A DNA stretch of 64,000 bases from Myxococcales bacterium (GTDB lineage Bacteria; Myxococcota; UBA796; SXON01), in the NCBI GenBank assembly GCA_009692585.1, contig SHYX01000006.1:62001-126000 (forward strand), written 5' to 3'. Of the stretch, positions 27,916-37,483 are shown piece after piece. The notes under the pieces were generated by a model. It searched no databases and was not told the origin of the DNA. It saw only the letters and a list, made by a program, of their open reading frames with translations. How positions within the stretch are numbered: the stretch's first letter is position 1; each line of letters opens with the position of its first letter. The position numbers were made by a program, and so were the translations under genes.

Positions 27916-29958
27916 TCACCCGCCCGACAAGCGTGAAAAGTCCGCCAGCGTCGAGAACCGAGCCACGATTCCCCGCAAGAGGCCCAGGCGCGCGGCCCGG
28001 AGCACCGGATCCTCGTCCATGACCAACACCGAGTCGAAGGTCGTGTCGACCAGCGGACGTAGCGCCGTCAGCGAGGACAGCCGCTCCTCCACGCCACCCG
28101 CTGCCGGGATGGCGATCACCGCCTCCCGAAGCGCACGCCCCGCGGCTTCGAGAGCGTTGCCATCGAGCTCCTGGAGGGGCACCACCACCCCGGGGTTCTG
28201 CTTGACCAGCCCCGCGAGGCGGCGGAAGGTGACCCGGATCGCGGCCATCTGGCCACCCTCGGCAAGCTGGCCGAACGCCCGCGCGCGCGCCGCGATGTCC
28301 CCGATACAGGTGCTCCCGGTGGCGGCGACCGCCTCTACAACGTCGGTGGGAACGCCCTCGCCGCTGAGGAGCGCCTTGAGCCGCGCCAGGACGAAGTCGG
28401 TCAGCTCGTCGCTCCCGGCGACCCCAGCGGCCGAAAACAGCTCGGGCACCGTCGCCGAGGCGAGTCGCCCCTTCCCGCCGAGCACGACCGCGACGACCCC
28501 ACCCGCAGCCCGCCGCAACGCCAGCGCGTCCCCTCCCCCCTTCGGCGCGTGCCCGGCGGCGAAGGCCGCGTCCAGCAGCGTCAGCCGCTCGGCCAACGCC
28601 AACGCCGCGCCCTCGGCGGACGTCGGGATGCTGTCCCCCGCAAACCGAGGATGGTAGTGCTCTTCGACCGCCAGCGCCACCCGGGCGTCGACGCCCTCGA
28701 CATCCTCCAGGAGCTTGCGGCCGACGTGGCCCTGGAGTTCGGGGAACTCTCCGACCATCAGCGTGGGAAGGTCGGACTTGCACAACAGACCGGCCTGCCG
28801 CGTGCGCGCCTCGTCGGCGCCGCAGAGCGCCGCGAGCCCCACCCCCGCTTGGGCAACCGCCGCCTGCCGCTGAAGCATGGTCAGCGCCTGCCCGTCGGGG
28901 CCCCTGACCTCGCGCAGCCACAGCATGCCCGACAGGCGCTTTCCGTGCTCTACGAGAGGCTTTTTTGCATCCTCGCCGAAGAAGAATTTCGCGTCGTGGA
29001 AGCGGGCGGCGAGCACGCGGGCGTTGCCGCGAGCGATGAGCGCCGCGTCACCATGCGGATTGTTGGTCGCCACCAGGAACCGGTTGGTCAGCGCACCAGC
29101 GCGGTACAGCGGGAAATAACGCTGGTTCACCTTCATGCTCTCGACGAGGAGTCGCGGCGGAAGGGACAGGAGGCCCGCGTCGAACTCCCCCACGATCACC
29201 GTCGGCTTCTCGACCAGGTTGGTGACCTCGTCGACCAGGGCCTCGTCCAGGTTGAGCTCGGCGCCGATCTCGGCGGCGCGTTCGCCGAGAAGCCGCACCA
29301 GCCTGGCACGACGAAGCGCGACATCGGCGACGACGTCGCGCTCGAAGAGTGTCTGCTCCCACTGCGCCGCGCCGAGGACGGCGAACGGCTCCCCGAACCA
29401 CAACCAGTGGCCAACGCTCGTGGCCACGGTGGCCTGACCGCACACCGTCGCCGGGACGCGCTCCCCGTCCAGCACCGCGCACACGTACTGGATCGGCCTG
29501 GGGAACTGCTCGCGCCGTGTGCCCCAGCGCATCGTCTTCTTGAACGGGATCCCGAGGATCGCCGCCTCCAGGCCGGCGCCGACCAGATCGACCAGCCGCT
29601 GCCCCCCCTCCATCCGGACCGCCGCGACGACCTCGCCCTTGGGGCCGGCCACCCGCTGGAGCGCGTCGACGCTGACGCCCATCTTGGCCGCGAACGCCAC
29701 CGCCGCCGCACCCGGTACGCCGTCCCTGAACGCGGCGGCCACCGGGGGCCCCGTCACCAATCGTTCGACCCGGGGCGTCTCGGCCTGCACGTCTTCGAAT
29801 GACACCGCGACACGACGCGGAGTCGCCCAGGATCGAGGCGCCGTCGATGCCAGGGAGCCAAGCAGCTTCGTCATCGACGCCGCGAAGCCCTCCATGGTGG
29901 AGACCACGAAACGTGCGGGCAGCTCCTCGCAGCCGATCTCGATGAACAGCTCGGCCAC
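27916..29958 (-). CDS. glyS: Glycyl-tRNA synthetase beta subunit
   Basis: 680 aa, close to the usual ~690. The N-terminal motif FIEIGCEELPARFV and the following tRNA-recognition region (TPRRVAVSFEDVQ, GPPVAAAF) are typical, with KKTMRWGTRREQFPRPIQYV and WLREVRGPDG later. The C-terminal DALR-type anticodon domain closes the protein. The GTG start sits two bases after the glyQ stop, so the subunits are made together. Works only with GlyQ as an alpha2-beta2 enzyme that charges tRNA-Gly. Confidence 0.96.
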   Translation of the reverse strand: MAELFIEIGCEELPARFVVSTMEGFAASMTKLLGSLASTAPRSWATPRRVAVSFEDVQAETPRVERLVTGPPVAAAFRDGVPGAAAVAFAAKMGVSVDALQRVAGPKGEVVAAVRMEGGQRLVDLVGAGLEAAILGIPFKKTMRWGTRREQFPRPIQYVCAVLDGERVPATVCGQATVATSVGHWLWFGEPFAVLGAAQWEQTLFERDVVADVALRRARLVRLLGERAAEIGAELNLDEALVDEVTNLVEKPTVIVGEFDAGLLSLPPRLLVESMKVNQRYFPLYRAGALTNRFLVATNNPHGDAALIARGNARVLAARFHDAKFFFGEDAKKPLVEHGKRLSGMLWLREVRGPDGQALTMLQRQAAVAQAGVGLAALCGADEARTRQAGLLCKSDLPTLMVGEFPELQGHVGRKLLEDVEGVDARVALAVEEHYHPRFAGDSIPTSAEGAALALAERLTLLDAAFAAGHAPKGGGDALALRRAAGGVVAVVLGGKGRLASATVPELFSAAGVAGSDELTDFVLARLKALLSGEGVPTDVVEAVAATGSTCIGDIAARARAFGQLAEGGQMAAIRVTFRRLAGLVKQNPGVVVPLQELDGNALEAAGRALREAVIAIPAAGGVEERLSSLTALRPLVDTTFDSVLVMDEDPVLRAARLGLLRGIVARFSTLADFSRLSGG

Positions 29959-29960
29959 GC

Positions 29961-30890
<930 letters not shown>

Positions 30891-30911
30891 GGCGAACTCG
30901 AAGTCGCGCGA

Positions 30912-30917
30912 GCTAAC
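30912..30917 (-). promoter_or_regulatory. GTTAGC -10-like element of glyQS
   Basis: GTTAGC on the minus strand, 21 bases before the glyQ ATG, in the 34-bp gap between glyQ and the upstream gene. It implies a short leader of roughly 14 bases. Confidence 0.35.
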
Positions 30918-30924
30918 CCGATGG

Positions 30925-31950
30925 CTAGCGGTCCGAGCGCCCGAACACCGCCGCCGCCTTTTCGTCGGACAGCCGATACAGCGCCCAGCCCGCCACCGGG
31001 AGCCCCACCAGACAACACGCGCCGCTGCACGGCACGACCACCATGACCAGGAGCACGCGGACCAGGAGCAGGTTCCGGAGCGCGCGCATCCGCAAGCCCG
31101 CCACGATCAGGCAGATCGCGAAGACCATCGCGGTCAGGAAGAACGCCAGCGGCCAGGCGTTGGCCGTCAGCAGGCCCTGGAAGCCGGAGATGCCGCGGGT
31201 CAGGATGATGTCGGCGCGGTGGTTGAAGACGTTGAAGCCGGCGTAGGTCAACGCGAGCCCGGCGCCGACCATCGAGACCGAGGCCGTCACCAGCATCACC
31301 GCACCCAAGGTACGGATCGAGGCTGCATAATCCCGATACTCCGGCCGATCGTGCAGCGGCGGCTCGCCCTTCAGGCGATAGGTCGGGTCGTAGCCCTGGC
31401 CCGTCGATATCCCCTGACCCAAGGCCCAAGGCGTCGAGGCCGCCACCCACCAGCCCTGGGAAGGCCCCGCGGCCAGGCCTTGACCGGACCGGTAGCGGGT
31501 CTCGAGGAATCGAACCAACGCCCCCGAGGCGGCGGTGCCGCGACCCTGCGGGATCGCCCGCATCTCGGCGATCGAGGCGCTCCCTCCTTGCACACGCCAC
31601 GCGCGGAAGGCCTGGTTGTGGGCGCGGGCGTCCGCGAGGATGCGGGCACCCAGCGCCGCTGGAGCCAGGCCAGCGTAGCTGTGGCTGAAGAGCGTGTCGG
31701 GACAGGCGACCCCGACGGAGACGCCCGCCACCACGCAGCGGTAGACCCACTTTTCCCCGGCGTCGTAGCCCGGGAACGAAAGCGGTACGCCATCGACGCC
31801 GCCGCCCTCGTACAGACTCGCCGCGGAAAACGCGCCGTCGGCGGGCACCTCCCCACCGGTGGTGATGTCCGCCAGCCCGGCCTCGACAAGACCGCGCAGC
31901 AACCACGCGTACAGGTCGTCAGCTGCGCCGATGGCGGGGGGGATGACCAC
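30925..31950 (-). CDS. Membrane protein with N-terminal soluble domain, unknown
   Basis: 341 aa from a GTG ([20 protein letters not shown]). The first ~200 residues are soluble, with [20 protein letters not shown] and a Cys-containing [19 protein letters not shown]. The C-terminal part has about four hydrophobic segments ([60 protein letters not shown]). No family is recognised. It starts ten bases after the stop of the 89-aa membrane protein, so the two form an operon that ends just before glyQ. Confidence 0.65.
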   Translation of the reverse strand: MVIPPAIGAADDLYAWLLRGLVEAGLADITTGGEVPADGAFSAASLYEGGGVDGVPLSFPGYDAGEKWVYRCVVAGVSVGVACPDTLFSHSYAGLAPAALGARILADARAHNQAFRAWRVQGGSASIAEMRAIPQGRGTAASGALVRFLETRYRSGQGLAAGPSQGWWVAASTPWALGQGISTGQGYDPTYRLKGEPPLHDRPEYRDYAASIRTLGAVMLVTASVSMVGAGLALTYAGFNVFNHRADIILTRGISGFQGLLTANAWPLAFFLTAMVFAICLIVAGLRMRALRNLLLVRVLLVMVVVPCSGACCLVGLPVAGWALYRLSDEKAAAVFGRSDR

Positions 31951-31960
31951 GCCGGACGAA

Positions 31961-32230
31961 TCAGTCCTTGAAGATCATGTTCAGGAACTCGAGACCGTTC
32001 TCGTTCAGCCCGATGCTCTGCCCGCTCTGAAGCTTCTGGCCGAGGAGGTAGGCGTCGTAGGCCATGACCAGGTAGAAGAGGAAGCCGATTCCGCAGCACC
32101 AGCCGAATACGAGGCAGGCCACGCCCCCGATGATCCCCTTCTTCGTCTGGCCCATCAGCAAGTAGCCGATCCACCCGAGCACACCCACCAGAATCGGGTT
32201 GGTGTCAGGCTTGTTGAGCATCTCGCCCAT
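31961..32230 (-). CDS. Small two-helix membrane protein (TM2-like)
   Basis: 89 aa. Two hydrophobic helices (ILVGVLGWIGYLLMG; IIGGVACLVFGWCCGIGFLF) separated by QTKKG and followed by YLVMAYDAYLLGQKLQSGQ. The arrangement resembles TM2-domain proteins, though the match is not strict. GGAG six bases before the ATG supports the start. Followed at ten bases by the 341-aa membrane protein, its likely partner. Confidence 0.7.
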   Translation of the reverse strand: MGEMLNKPDTNPILVGVLGWIGYLLMGQTKKGIIGGVACLVFGWCCGIGFLFYLVMAYDAYLLGQKLQSGQSIGLNENGLEFLNMIFKD

Positions 32231-32347
32231 GGGGAACTCCAGACTCGAAAGGGTGTCGGTAGAGGCGGCACACCCGGCGGCCGAGGATGGCTGCCGAATG
32301 CCCGCCCGGCATAAGGCGCCTGCGAGGTCGGGGCAAGCCGTACCGGC

Positions 32348-33052
32348 TCAGATCGCCAGCCCTGCGGGCAGAATTGGCACGAATCCGCCATCGGTCACGA
32401 TGTATTCGAAGACGTCGGTGCCGGACTCCCCGTTGCCGCGCACCGCGGTGAAGGTCACGTTGACGGCCCCTTCGGGAGCGCCGAACACCACAAACACCCC
32501 TGTGGCCCCGGTGGCGGCGAGTCCCGGGGTCGAGACCCCGTCGTCGTCGAGGTAGCACCCGGACAGGGTGCTCCCGTCGCCCGCGATGACGCCCACCTCG
32601 ACGCCCGGGAACGTCGGCCACTCGTTGGGGTCGGCCGACACCCCGGCATCCGCCCGGGCTTCGCCGAAGATGACCGCGCCCGGCACCTCACGCGTGGGAC
32701 ACTCCGCGAACGGCGCGGTGACGTCGGCCACCCATGACGGCGGCGCCACCCAAGGCAGCCCCGCCTCGGACTCGAAATCTTCGACCCCCGCCACCCCCGA
32801 AAACGCGGTGGTGACGTATCCGTCGGCGGCCACGTTCAGGAAGAAACTCGCGCCGGCGCCCACGTCCACCTCGAAGCCGCCGGCACTGTCGGTGCTGGTC
32901 GTTCCCACGACGTCGCCATCGCGATTCTGCGTGGTGAGGGTGGCCCCGACCACAGGGACGCCGACCTCCGACGGGTCGTCCACCACCACGCCCGAAAAGA
33001 CCACCGTGGCGCCGTCCACGTCGCAGCCCAGCAAGAACAGCAGGCCGCTCAC
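32348..33052 (-). CDS. Lipoprotein with carboxypeptidase-regulatory-like domain
   Basis: 234 aa from a GTG overlapping the upstream stop (GTGA). The leader MSGLLFLLGC gives a lipid-modified Cys10. GVVVDDPSEVGVPVVGATLT then GTTSTDSAGGFEVDVGAGAS is the pattern of a CarboxypepD_reg/transthyretin-like domain (GxVxD...P.xGAxV...T.T.DxGxF), known as a structural add-on in secreted proteins. A second beta domain follows (VEVGVIAGDGSTLSGCYLDD; VFVVFGAPEGAVNVTFTAV). Extracytoplasmic; ligand unknown. Last gene of the pilF-rodZ-mgtE-recO run. Confidence 0.75.
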   Translation of the reverse strand: MSGLLFLLGCDVDGATVVFSGVVVDDPSEVGVPVVGATLTTQNRDGDVVGTTSTDSAGGFEVDVGAGASFFLNVAADGYVTTAFSGVAGVEDFESEAGLPWVAPPSWVADVTAPFAECPTREVPGAVIFGEARADAGVSADPNEWPTFPGVEVGVIAGDGSTLSGCYLDDDGVSTPGLAATGATGVFVVFGAPEGAVNVTFTAVRGNGESGTDVFEYIVTDGGFVPILPAGLAI

Positions 33053-33744
33053 GACGCGCCTACGAGGTACCACGCCATGACGACGTCGCCGGCATCGGCC
33101 CGATACACCTCGCTGGCGTCGAGCCAGCTGACGACGACCTCTCCCGCGGACGCGGACGCGGCGAACCAACTGACGGGACCCGTGCTGACCGCCGCGGTGA
33201 CGCCCGCGTCGTCCTGCAACCAGCACGTCGGCCGATGCTCGACCCCACCGGCGATGACCGACAGGTGTTGGCACTCCACCGTGTCGTCGAGCGGCCGCCC
33301 GATGACCAGCACTTCGCCACGCACGGCAATGTCCACCCACGCATCGCCGTCACCGGCAAGGGGGTCGAAGGTGTCCTCGATCCACACGTCCGTCACGCCG
33401 AAGAGCGCCCCGGACAGCCAGTTGCCATCTACCTCGGGCGCGTCACCGGCCCACACCGTCGGCCGGGTCAGCTCCGAGGTGATCCGGACGAGGGTCGCCG
33501 CGGCCGGCATGACCCTGACCTCCCAGTAGCCGGGATAGTCGTCGTAGGGCTGGTCGCCAGCAAGCTGAGCGTCAGCGACGAAGGGGACGGGCCAGAACGT
33601 GACGTTGCCCTCCGCCAGGCGCGCTTCGCCGGGGGCATCGACGTCCATGTAGACGTAGCCGGCCCAGCTGACGAGGCCGTCGTCGTCCTCCGACACCGCC
33701 TCGCACCCCAGAACCAGCACCGCCAGCAGCATGGGTGTCAACAT
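33049..33744 (-). CDS. Lipoprotein, unknown
   Basis: 231 aa with lipoprotein signal MLTPMLLAVLVLGC (Cys14). The mature protein is acidic and beta-rich (VSWAGYVYMDVDAPGEARLA; WVDIAVRGEVLVIGRPLDD). No family is recognised. The ATG lies inside the end of recO (7-bp overlap) and its stop overlaps the next lipoprotein start by four bases, so the two lipoproteins are translated together and depend on the recO transcript. Confidence 0.7.
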   Translation of the reverse strand: MLTPMLLAVLVLGCEAVSEDDDGLVSWAGYVYMDVDAPGEARLAEGNVTFWPVPFVADAQLAGDQPYDDYPGYWEVRVMPAAATLVRITSELTRPTVWAGDAPEVDGNWLSGALFGVTDVWIEDTFDPLAGDGDAWVDIAVRGEVLVIGRPLDDTVECQHLSVIAGGVEHRPTCWLQDDAGVTAAVSTGPVSWFAASASAGEVVVSWLDASEVYRADAGDVVMAWYLVGAS

Positions 33745-34460
33745 AGCCCGACCAGCAGCTGCCGCGACGCCAGCTCGTGCCCGAGATGGCCGCGCACGAG
33801 GTCTGCCGCGACCTGGACGACGAGCGGGTCCACCGTGGCATCGACCAACTCGCGCAGGGGTGTCCGGCGCAGGCGCTCCAGCTCGGCGAGCACCGGCGCC
33901 GCCACCAGGAGCCCGCCGCCGCAGCGAGCGTGCACGGCGCCGCCGCCCGACGGCTCCAGGTGCATCATGGCCTCCACCGGGCCGCCGCAGGCGCCACACC
34001 GATCCAGCGCCGGTCCGACGCCGGCGAAGGTCAGCGCCTTGAGCTCCAGAGCCGCGACCAACGAGAGGTCCGGATCGCCGTGCAGGGCGTCCAGGAGCAC
34101 CAACCAGGTGTCGAGCAGCCCGAATTGTTTCGGTTCGGCATGGTCCTCCCTGGCCAGGGCGCCGACCAGCTGGCAGCCGTACTGGGCGAGCGCCAGCCGG
34201 CCGTAGCCCGACCGGAGGTGGATCCGCGGGTCGTCCACGTTGGCATCGACGAGCGTGTCCAAGCCACCCTCGTGGCCACGGCGGAGTCGCAGCCGGGCAC
34301 CGACACCGACATCGAGTCCCGCCGGCCGACGGCGCCCCATCCTCTGGAAGGCCCCCACCTTCCCCTCGGTCGGGGTCAGCACCTTCAGGATGCGGTCGTC
34401 ATCGGCATAGGCGGAGACCGAGAGCACGATGGCGACGACCTGCCGACCCGGGTCACGCAC
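33738..34460 (-). CDS. recO: DNA repair protein RecO
   Basis: 240 aa. The N-terminal OB-fold (VVAIVLSVSAYADDDRILKV; KVGAFQRMGRRRP) and C-terminal helical domain with CGACGG...HARCGGG, the Cys cluster that binds zinc in many RecO proteins (here C-x2-C and one later Cys). Loads RecA at gaps with RecR. The GTG start lies within the last bases of mgtE (8-bp overlap). The length matches the family. Confidence 0.88.
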   Translation of the reverse strand: MRDPGRQVVAIVLSVSAYADDDRILKVLTPTEGKVGAFQRMGRRRPAGLDVGVGARLRLRRGHEGGLDTLVDANVDDPRIHLRSGYGRLALAQYGCQLVGALAREDHAEPKQFGLLDTWLVLLDALHGDPDLSLVAALELKALTFAGVGPALDRCGACGGPVEAMMHLEPSGGGAVHARCGGGLLVAAPVLAELERLRRTPLRELVDATVDPLVVQVAADLVRGHLGHELASRQLLVGLC

Positions 34461-35811
34461 CGGCCGACTTCAAGAGCAGGGCCGCCGTTCCCAGGTAGAT
34501 GGTCAGGCCGAGCGCGTCCATCGCGGTGGTGACGAAGGGGCCGGTGGCGATGGCCGGATCGACGCCCACACGCCGCAGTGTCAGCGGTACGGCGGTGCCG
34601 ACGAACGACGCGCTGGTCATTCCGGCGAAGAAGGCGACCGCAAGACTGACGGCCACCTCGGGCGCGTCGTAGCGCAGCCAGCAATAGCCCGCGATCATCA
34701 GGGCGAAGGCAAGCCCGAGCGCCGCACCGTTGAACACCTCGGCGCCCACGGACTTGCCCAGAGCGGTGTCGATCCGCCCGGTCGCGATGCCGCGCACCGT
34801 GACCGTCGCGGCCTGGATGCCCACGTTGCCCTCCATGCCCATGACCACGGGAATGAAGAGGCTGAGCACCGGATCACCACCCGTCAACGGCGCGAACTGG
34901 TGCAGGATCTCCGAGCTGCCGAGGCCCCCCAACAGGGTCACGAACAGCCAGGGCAGGCGCTTGGCCGGCGCGAGGAGCGGGTTCCCCGAGTGCTCCTCGT
35001 CCTGTTGGCGCACACCCGCCATCAGGAGCATGTCCTCGGCCGCCTCCTCCTTGATCACGTCGATGACGTCATCCACGGTGACGATGCCGACGAGGTGACC
35101 CGCGTCGTCCACGACCGGCACCGCGAGCAGATCGTAGCGCCCCGCGATGCGGGCCACCTCCTCCTGATCGGTCTCGGTCCGTACGAAGATCACGTCGCGA
35201 GACATGATATCGACCAACCGGGTGGAGGGCGGGTGGGTGAGTAGGTTCCGCAGCGACGTGACCCCCACCAGGAGGCCCGCCTCGTCCTCCACGTACGCGT
35301 AGTAGATCAGTTCCTGGTCGCTGGCCGCCTGCACCGCGGTGATCGCGTCGCGACAGTTGCTGTCATCGCGCAGCGTGAACGCGGTGGGGGACATGATCCC
35401 GCCCGCGGTGTCCGGCGCGTAGCCGAGCAGCTCCTCGACCTCGGCCCGCTCGTCGCCCTTCATCCGGGCCATCACCGCCTCGCGGACCGCCTCGGGGAGC
35501 CGCTCGAGCAGGTCGGTCTGGTCATCCCCGGGGAGGTGGGTCAAGAGGGCGGCGACACGCTCGGGAGCCACGTCGGTGACGAGGTGTAGGAAGTCCTCCC
35601 CGTGCACCCGCGAGAGGACGTCGGCCGCGACCGAGTCCTGCTTGATCTGGGCGAAGACCAGCCGCTGCTCCTGGGCAGCGAGATGGCCGATTACCGCCGC
35701 GACGTCTTCGGCACGGGCCTTGGCCACCACCTTGGCCAAGGGCGCCGGATGCCCACGACGGGCCAGACGGCGGATGGCGTCGACCCGCTGCCCCAGGAGG
35801 GTATCGCCCAT
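34453..35811 (-). CDS. mgtE: Magnesium transporter MgtE
   Basis: 452 aa. The N-terminal MgtE_N superhelix (HLAAQEQRLVFAQI; LPGDDQTDLLERLPEAVREA), then two CBS domains (ISPTAFTLRDDSNC-like AGGIMSPTAFTLRDDSNCRD; RLVDIMSRDVIFVRTETDQE) that sense Mg2+, the plug helix, and five membrane helices with the pore motif MGMEGNVGIQAATVTVRGIA (conserved GNxGxQ) and GMTSASFVGTAVPL. Inner-membrane Mg2+ channel gated by intracellular Mg2+. Three bases separate it from the upstream rodZ-like gene. Confidence 0.95.
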   Translation of the reverse strand: MGDTLLGQRVDAIRRLARRGHPAPLAKVVAKARAEDVAAVIGHLAAQEQRLVFAQIKQDSVAADVLSRVHGEDFLHLVTDVAPERVAALLTHLPGDDQTDLLERLPEAVREAVMARMKGDERAEVEELLGYAPDTAGGIMSPTAFTLRDDSNCRDAITAVQAASDQELIYYAYVEDEAGLLVGVTSLRNLLTHPPSTRLVDIMSRDVIFVRTETDQEEVARIAGRYDLLAVPVVDDAGHLVGIVTVDDVIDVIKEEAAEDMLLMAGVRQQDEEHSGNPLLAPAKRLPWLFVTLLGGLGSSEILHQFAPLTGGDPVLSLFIPVVMGMEGNVGIQAATVTVRGIATGRIDTALGKSVGAEVFNGAALGLAFALMIAGYCWLRYDAPEVAVSLAVAFFAGMTSASFVGTAVPLTLRRVGVDPAIATGPFVTTAMDALGLTIYLGTAALLLKSAGA

Positions 35812-35814
35812 TGT

Positions 35815-36525
35815 CTACCCTCCATGGTCGTCGATGAAGACCAGCCGCCGGGCACGCGACTGCGCACCGAGCGGCTTGAGGGTCCGGCCGTTGTACACCA
35901 GCGACACCCCTTCGATGGCGTCCAGATCGATGGTGAGGCGATCGTGGGCCGCGAAGCGGACCTGGCGACCCGTCGGCAGCGCGGCGCCGAAGACCTCCCG
36001 ACCGTCGGCGACCACCCGCGCCCGGACACCGCTGTCGGAGGTCACCAAGAGGACCTGATCGGGGGCGATGTCCACCCCGTCGACCTCGACGGGGACGCCC
36101 CGGCCGGCGAACCACAGCGCGCCGAGCAAGAGCGCGGCGGCCGCGGCCCCGAGGGCGCCCATGCGTCCGACGCGACGGAGGCGCGCGACCGGGTTGGTGA
36201 GGGTGATCGTATGCTCGTCTCCCCGCCGGACGTCCTGCACCGGATCGGGCTCGGCGTCGCCCCCGACCGCCGGACGCGCCGGTCCCGACGGCGCCGACAT
36301 GACAACCGGCGCCGGGCGAGCGGTCGCGGCAACGGCCACCGCCTCGGGGAGCGCCAAAAAAGACCGATATTGCTTGGTATACCCGGCCAGAAATGGCCCG
36401 GGCGGGAACGACGCCGTGTCGCCTCGCTCCAGCGCGTCCAGCCATTTCGTCGAGATGCGGGTGCGCTCCTGCACCTGCGCCAGGGTCAGCCCGGCGCGCT
36501 CACGGGCGGCGCGGAGCTCTGACAC
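35815..36525 (-). CDS. RodZ-like HTH membrane protein
   Basis: 236 aa. The N-terminal Xre-type HTH (LRAARERAGLTLAQVQERTR, ISTKWLDALERGD, FLAGYTKQYRSFL) matches the HTH_25 domain of RodZ/YfgA. One membrane helix follows (GALGAAAAALLLGALWF ~ 125-142) and then a DUF4115-like periplasmic beta domain (LLVTSDSGVRARVVADGREV; RQVRFAAHDRLTIDLDAIEG). RodZ links MreB to the envelope and cell shape. This protein is shorter than E. coli RodZ. The pilF-like gene directly upstream repeats the pilF-rodZ gene order known from other proteobacteria, which supports the call. Confidence 0.82.
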   Translation of the reverse strand: MSELRAARERAGLTLAQVQERTRISTKWLDALERGDTASFPPGPFLAGYTKQYRSFLALPEAVAVAATARPAPVVMSAPSGPARPAVGGDAEPDPVQDVRRGDEHTITLTNPVARLRRVGRMGALGAAAAALLLGALWFAGRGVPVEVDGVDIAPDQVLLVTSDSGVRARVVADGREVFGAALPTGRQVRFAAHDRLTIDLDAIEGVSLVYNGRTLKPLGAQSRARRLVFIDDHGG

Positions 36526-37266
36526 CTAGCCCCCCGAACGCGCGATGCAGGTGCGGGCTTCGTCGAGCATCGGCCCGTCGAGGGCCGCGTCGGTGACGTG
36601 CCGCAACGACGCCGACGCCCCATCGAAGTCGCCCATGCTGGCCAGGATGCAGCCGGTGCGGAGGTAGCCGCCGATGGCCTCCTGCGGGCAGTCGTCCGTC
36701 AAGGTGGCGTAGTCGCGCAGGGCCTGATCCATCCGCCCCTGCTTTTCGTGGGCGAGGCCGAGGTGGAACCGAGCCGGACACATCTTCGGCGAGCGGCGAA
36801 GAGCGTCCTCCGCGCGGGCAATCGCCTTGTCCACGTTGCCGACGTCGAGGTGGGCGCGGGACAGGTTGGAGAGTATCCTCGCGGGGTTGCGGTACTCCAG
36901 GTCGGTGAGTCCGTGCTCCAACACCCCAATCGCCTCGGCCGGGCGCCCGACGGTGACCAGGAAGGCGCCGTAGTTCACCAGGATCTCGCCGGCGTCGGCG
37001 TTGATGCGGAGCGCGTCCTTGAAGGCGCCCTCGGCGAGGGCAGCTTCCCCCTTTGCCGCATAGGCCATCGCGAGCGCATTATGCGCGTGCCAGTTGCGCG
37101 GATCGAGCTTGACCGCACCGCGGAGGGTGGCGACCGCGCCTTCCGGATTGCGCTCGTTGAGGTACGCCACACCCAACTGCGCCTTGGCGCTGGCACGGGA
37201 CGCGCGCTTTTCCGAGATGCAGCCCACGAGGAGGAGGACCAGACCGACAGCGAGGAAGGTGCGCAT
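36526..37266 (-). CDS. PilF/PilW/Tgl-like TPR lipoprotein
   Basis: 246 aa with lipoprotein signal MRTFLAVGLVLLLVGC (Cys16), then six TPR units (AKAQLGVAYLNERNPEGAVA; WHAHNALAMAYAAKGEAALA; ARILSNLSRAHLDVGNVDKA; ARFHLGLAHEKQGRMDQALR). This is the architecture of PilF/PilW/Tgl pilotins that help the type IV pilus secretin assemble in the outer membrane. No pilus genes are in the window. The adjacency to a rodZ-like gene matches PilF loci. A GATAGC hexamer ends eight bases before the ATG, and repeat copy B abuts it. First gene of a six-gene run. Confidence 0.8.
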   Translation of the reverse strand: MRTFLAVGLVLLLVGCISEKRASRASAKAQLGVAYLNERNPEGAVATLRGAVKLDPRNWHAHNALAMAYAAKGEAALAEGAFKDALRINADAGEILVNYGAFLVTVGRPAEAIGVLEHGLTDLEYRNPARILSNLSRAHLDVGNVDKAIARAEDALRRSPKMCPARFHLGLAHEKQGRMDQALRDYATLTDDCPQEAIGGYLRTGCILASMGDFDGASASLRHVTDAALDGPMLDEARTCIARSGG

Positions 37267-37274
37267 GGCGGCAT

Positions 37275-37280
37275 GCTATC
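37275..37280 (-). promoter_or_regulatory. GATAGC -10-like element next to repeat B
   Basis: GATAGC on the minus strand, eight bases before the pilF-like ATG and one base from the end of repeat copy B. It fits a leaderless or very short-leader transcript for the pilF-rodZ-mgtE-recO operon. Confidence 0.45.
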
Positions 37281-37281
37281 A

Positions 37282-37381
37282 AGAAATCGGGGAAGACGCT
37301 CGCCGCGTCCTCCCCCTAACGTCGCCTACCCTCCAGCCTCCAAGCTACGCTTTCCGGCCTGCGGCGGCGGTCGGGTTGGAT
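37282..37381 (-). repeat. Dispersed ~100-bp hairpin repeat, copy B
   Basis: The same unit as 17098-17199 and 48115-48199, in the same orientation, between the mtnP stop and the pilF-like start. The hairpin stem lies at about 37289-37316 with the shared loop, followed on the minus strand by GATTTCTT and the GATAGC hexamer. The distal part (GCGTAGCTTGGAGG on the minus strand) is also conserved. Confidence 0.75.
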
Positions 37382-37419
37382 AACCCGCCCGCCGGGCGAC
37401 TCTCCCCCACCTGGGCGTC

Positions 37420-37475
37420 CCCCATGCCGCTCGGCGTTTCATGGCATTGGGAGCCGACGTCGCGGCGGCATGGGG
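37420..37475 (-). terminator. Long hairpin downstream of mtnP
   Basis: CCCCATGCCGC (37420-37430) is repeated in perfect reverse complement at 37465-37475. Inside, TCGGC and GCCGA can extend the stem by five pairs past a 4-base bulge, with a 17-base loop. It lies 9-64 bp past the mtnP stop in the direction of transcription. There is no clear T-run after it, so it may be a 3' stabilising structure or a factor-dependent end rather than a classic intrinsic terminator. Confidence 0.4.
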
Positions 37476-37483
37476 AACGTAAC

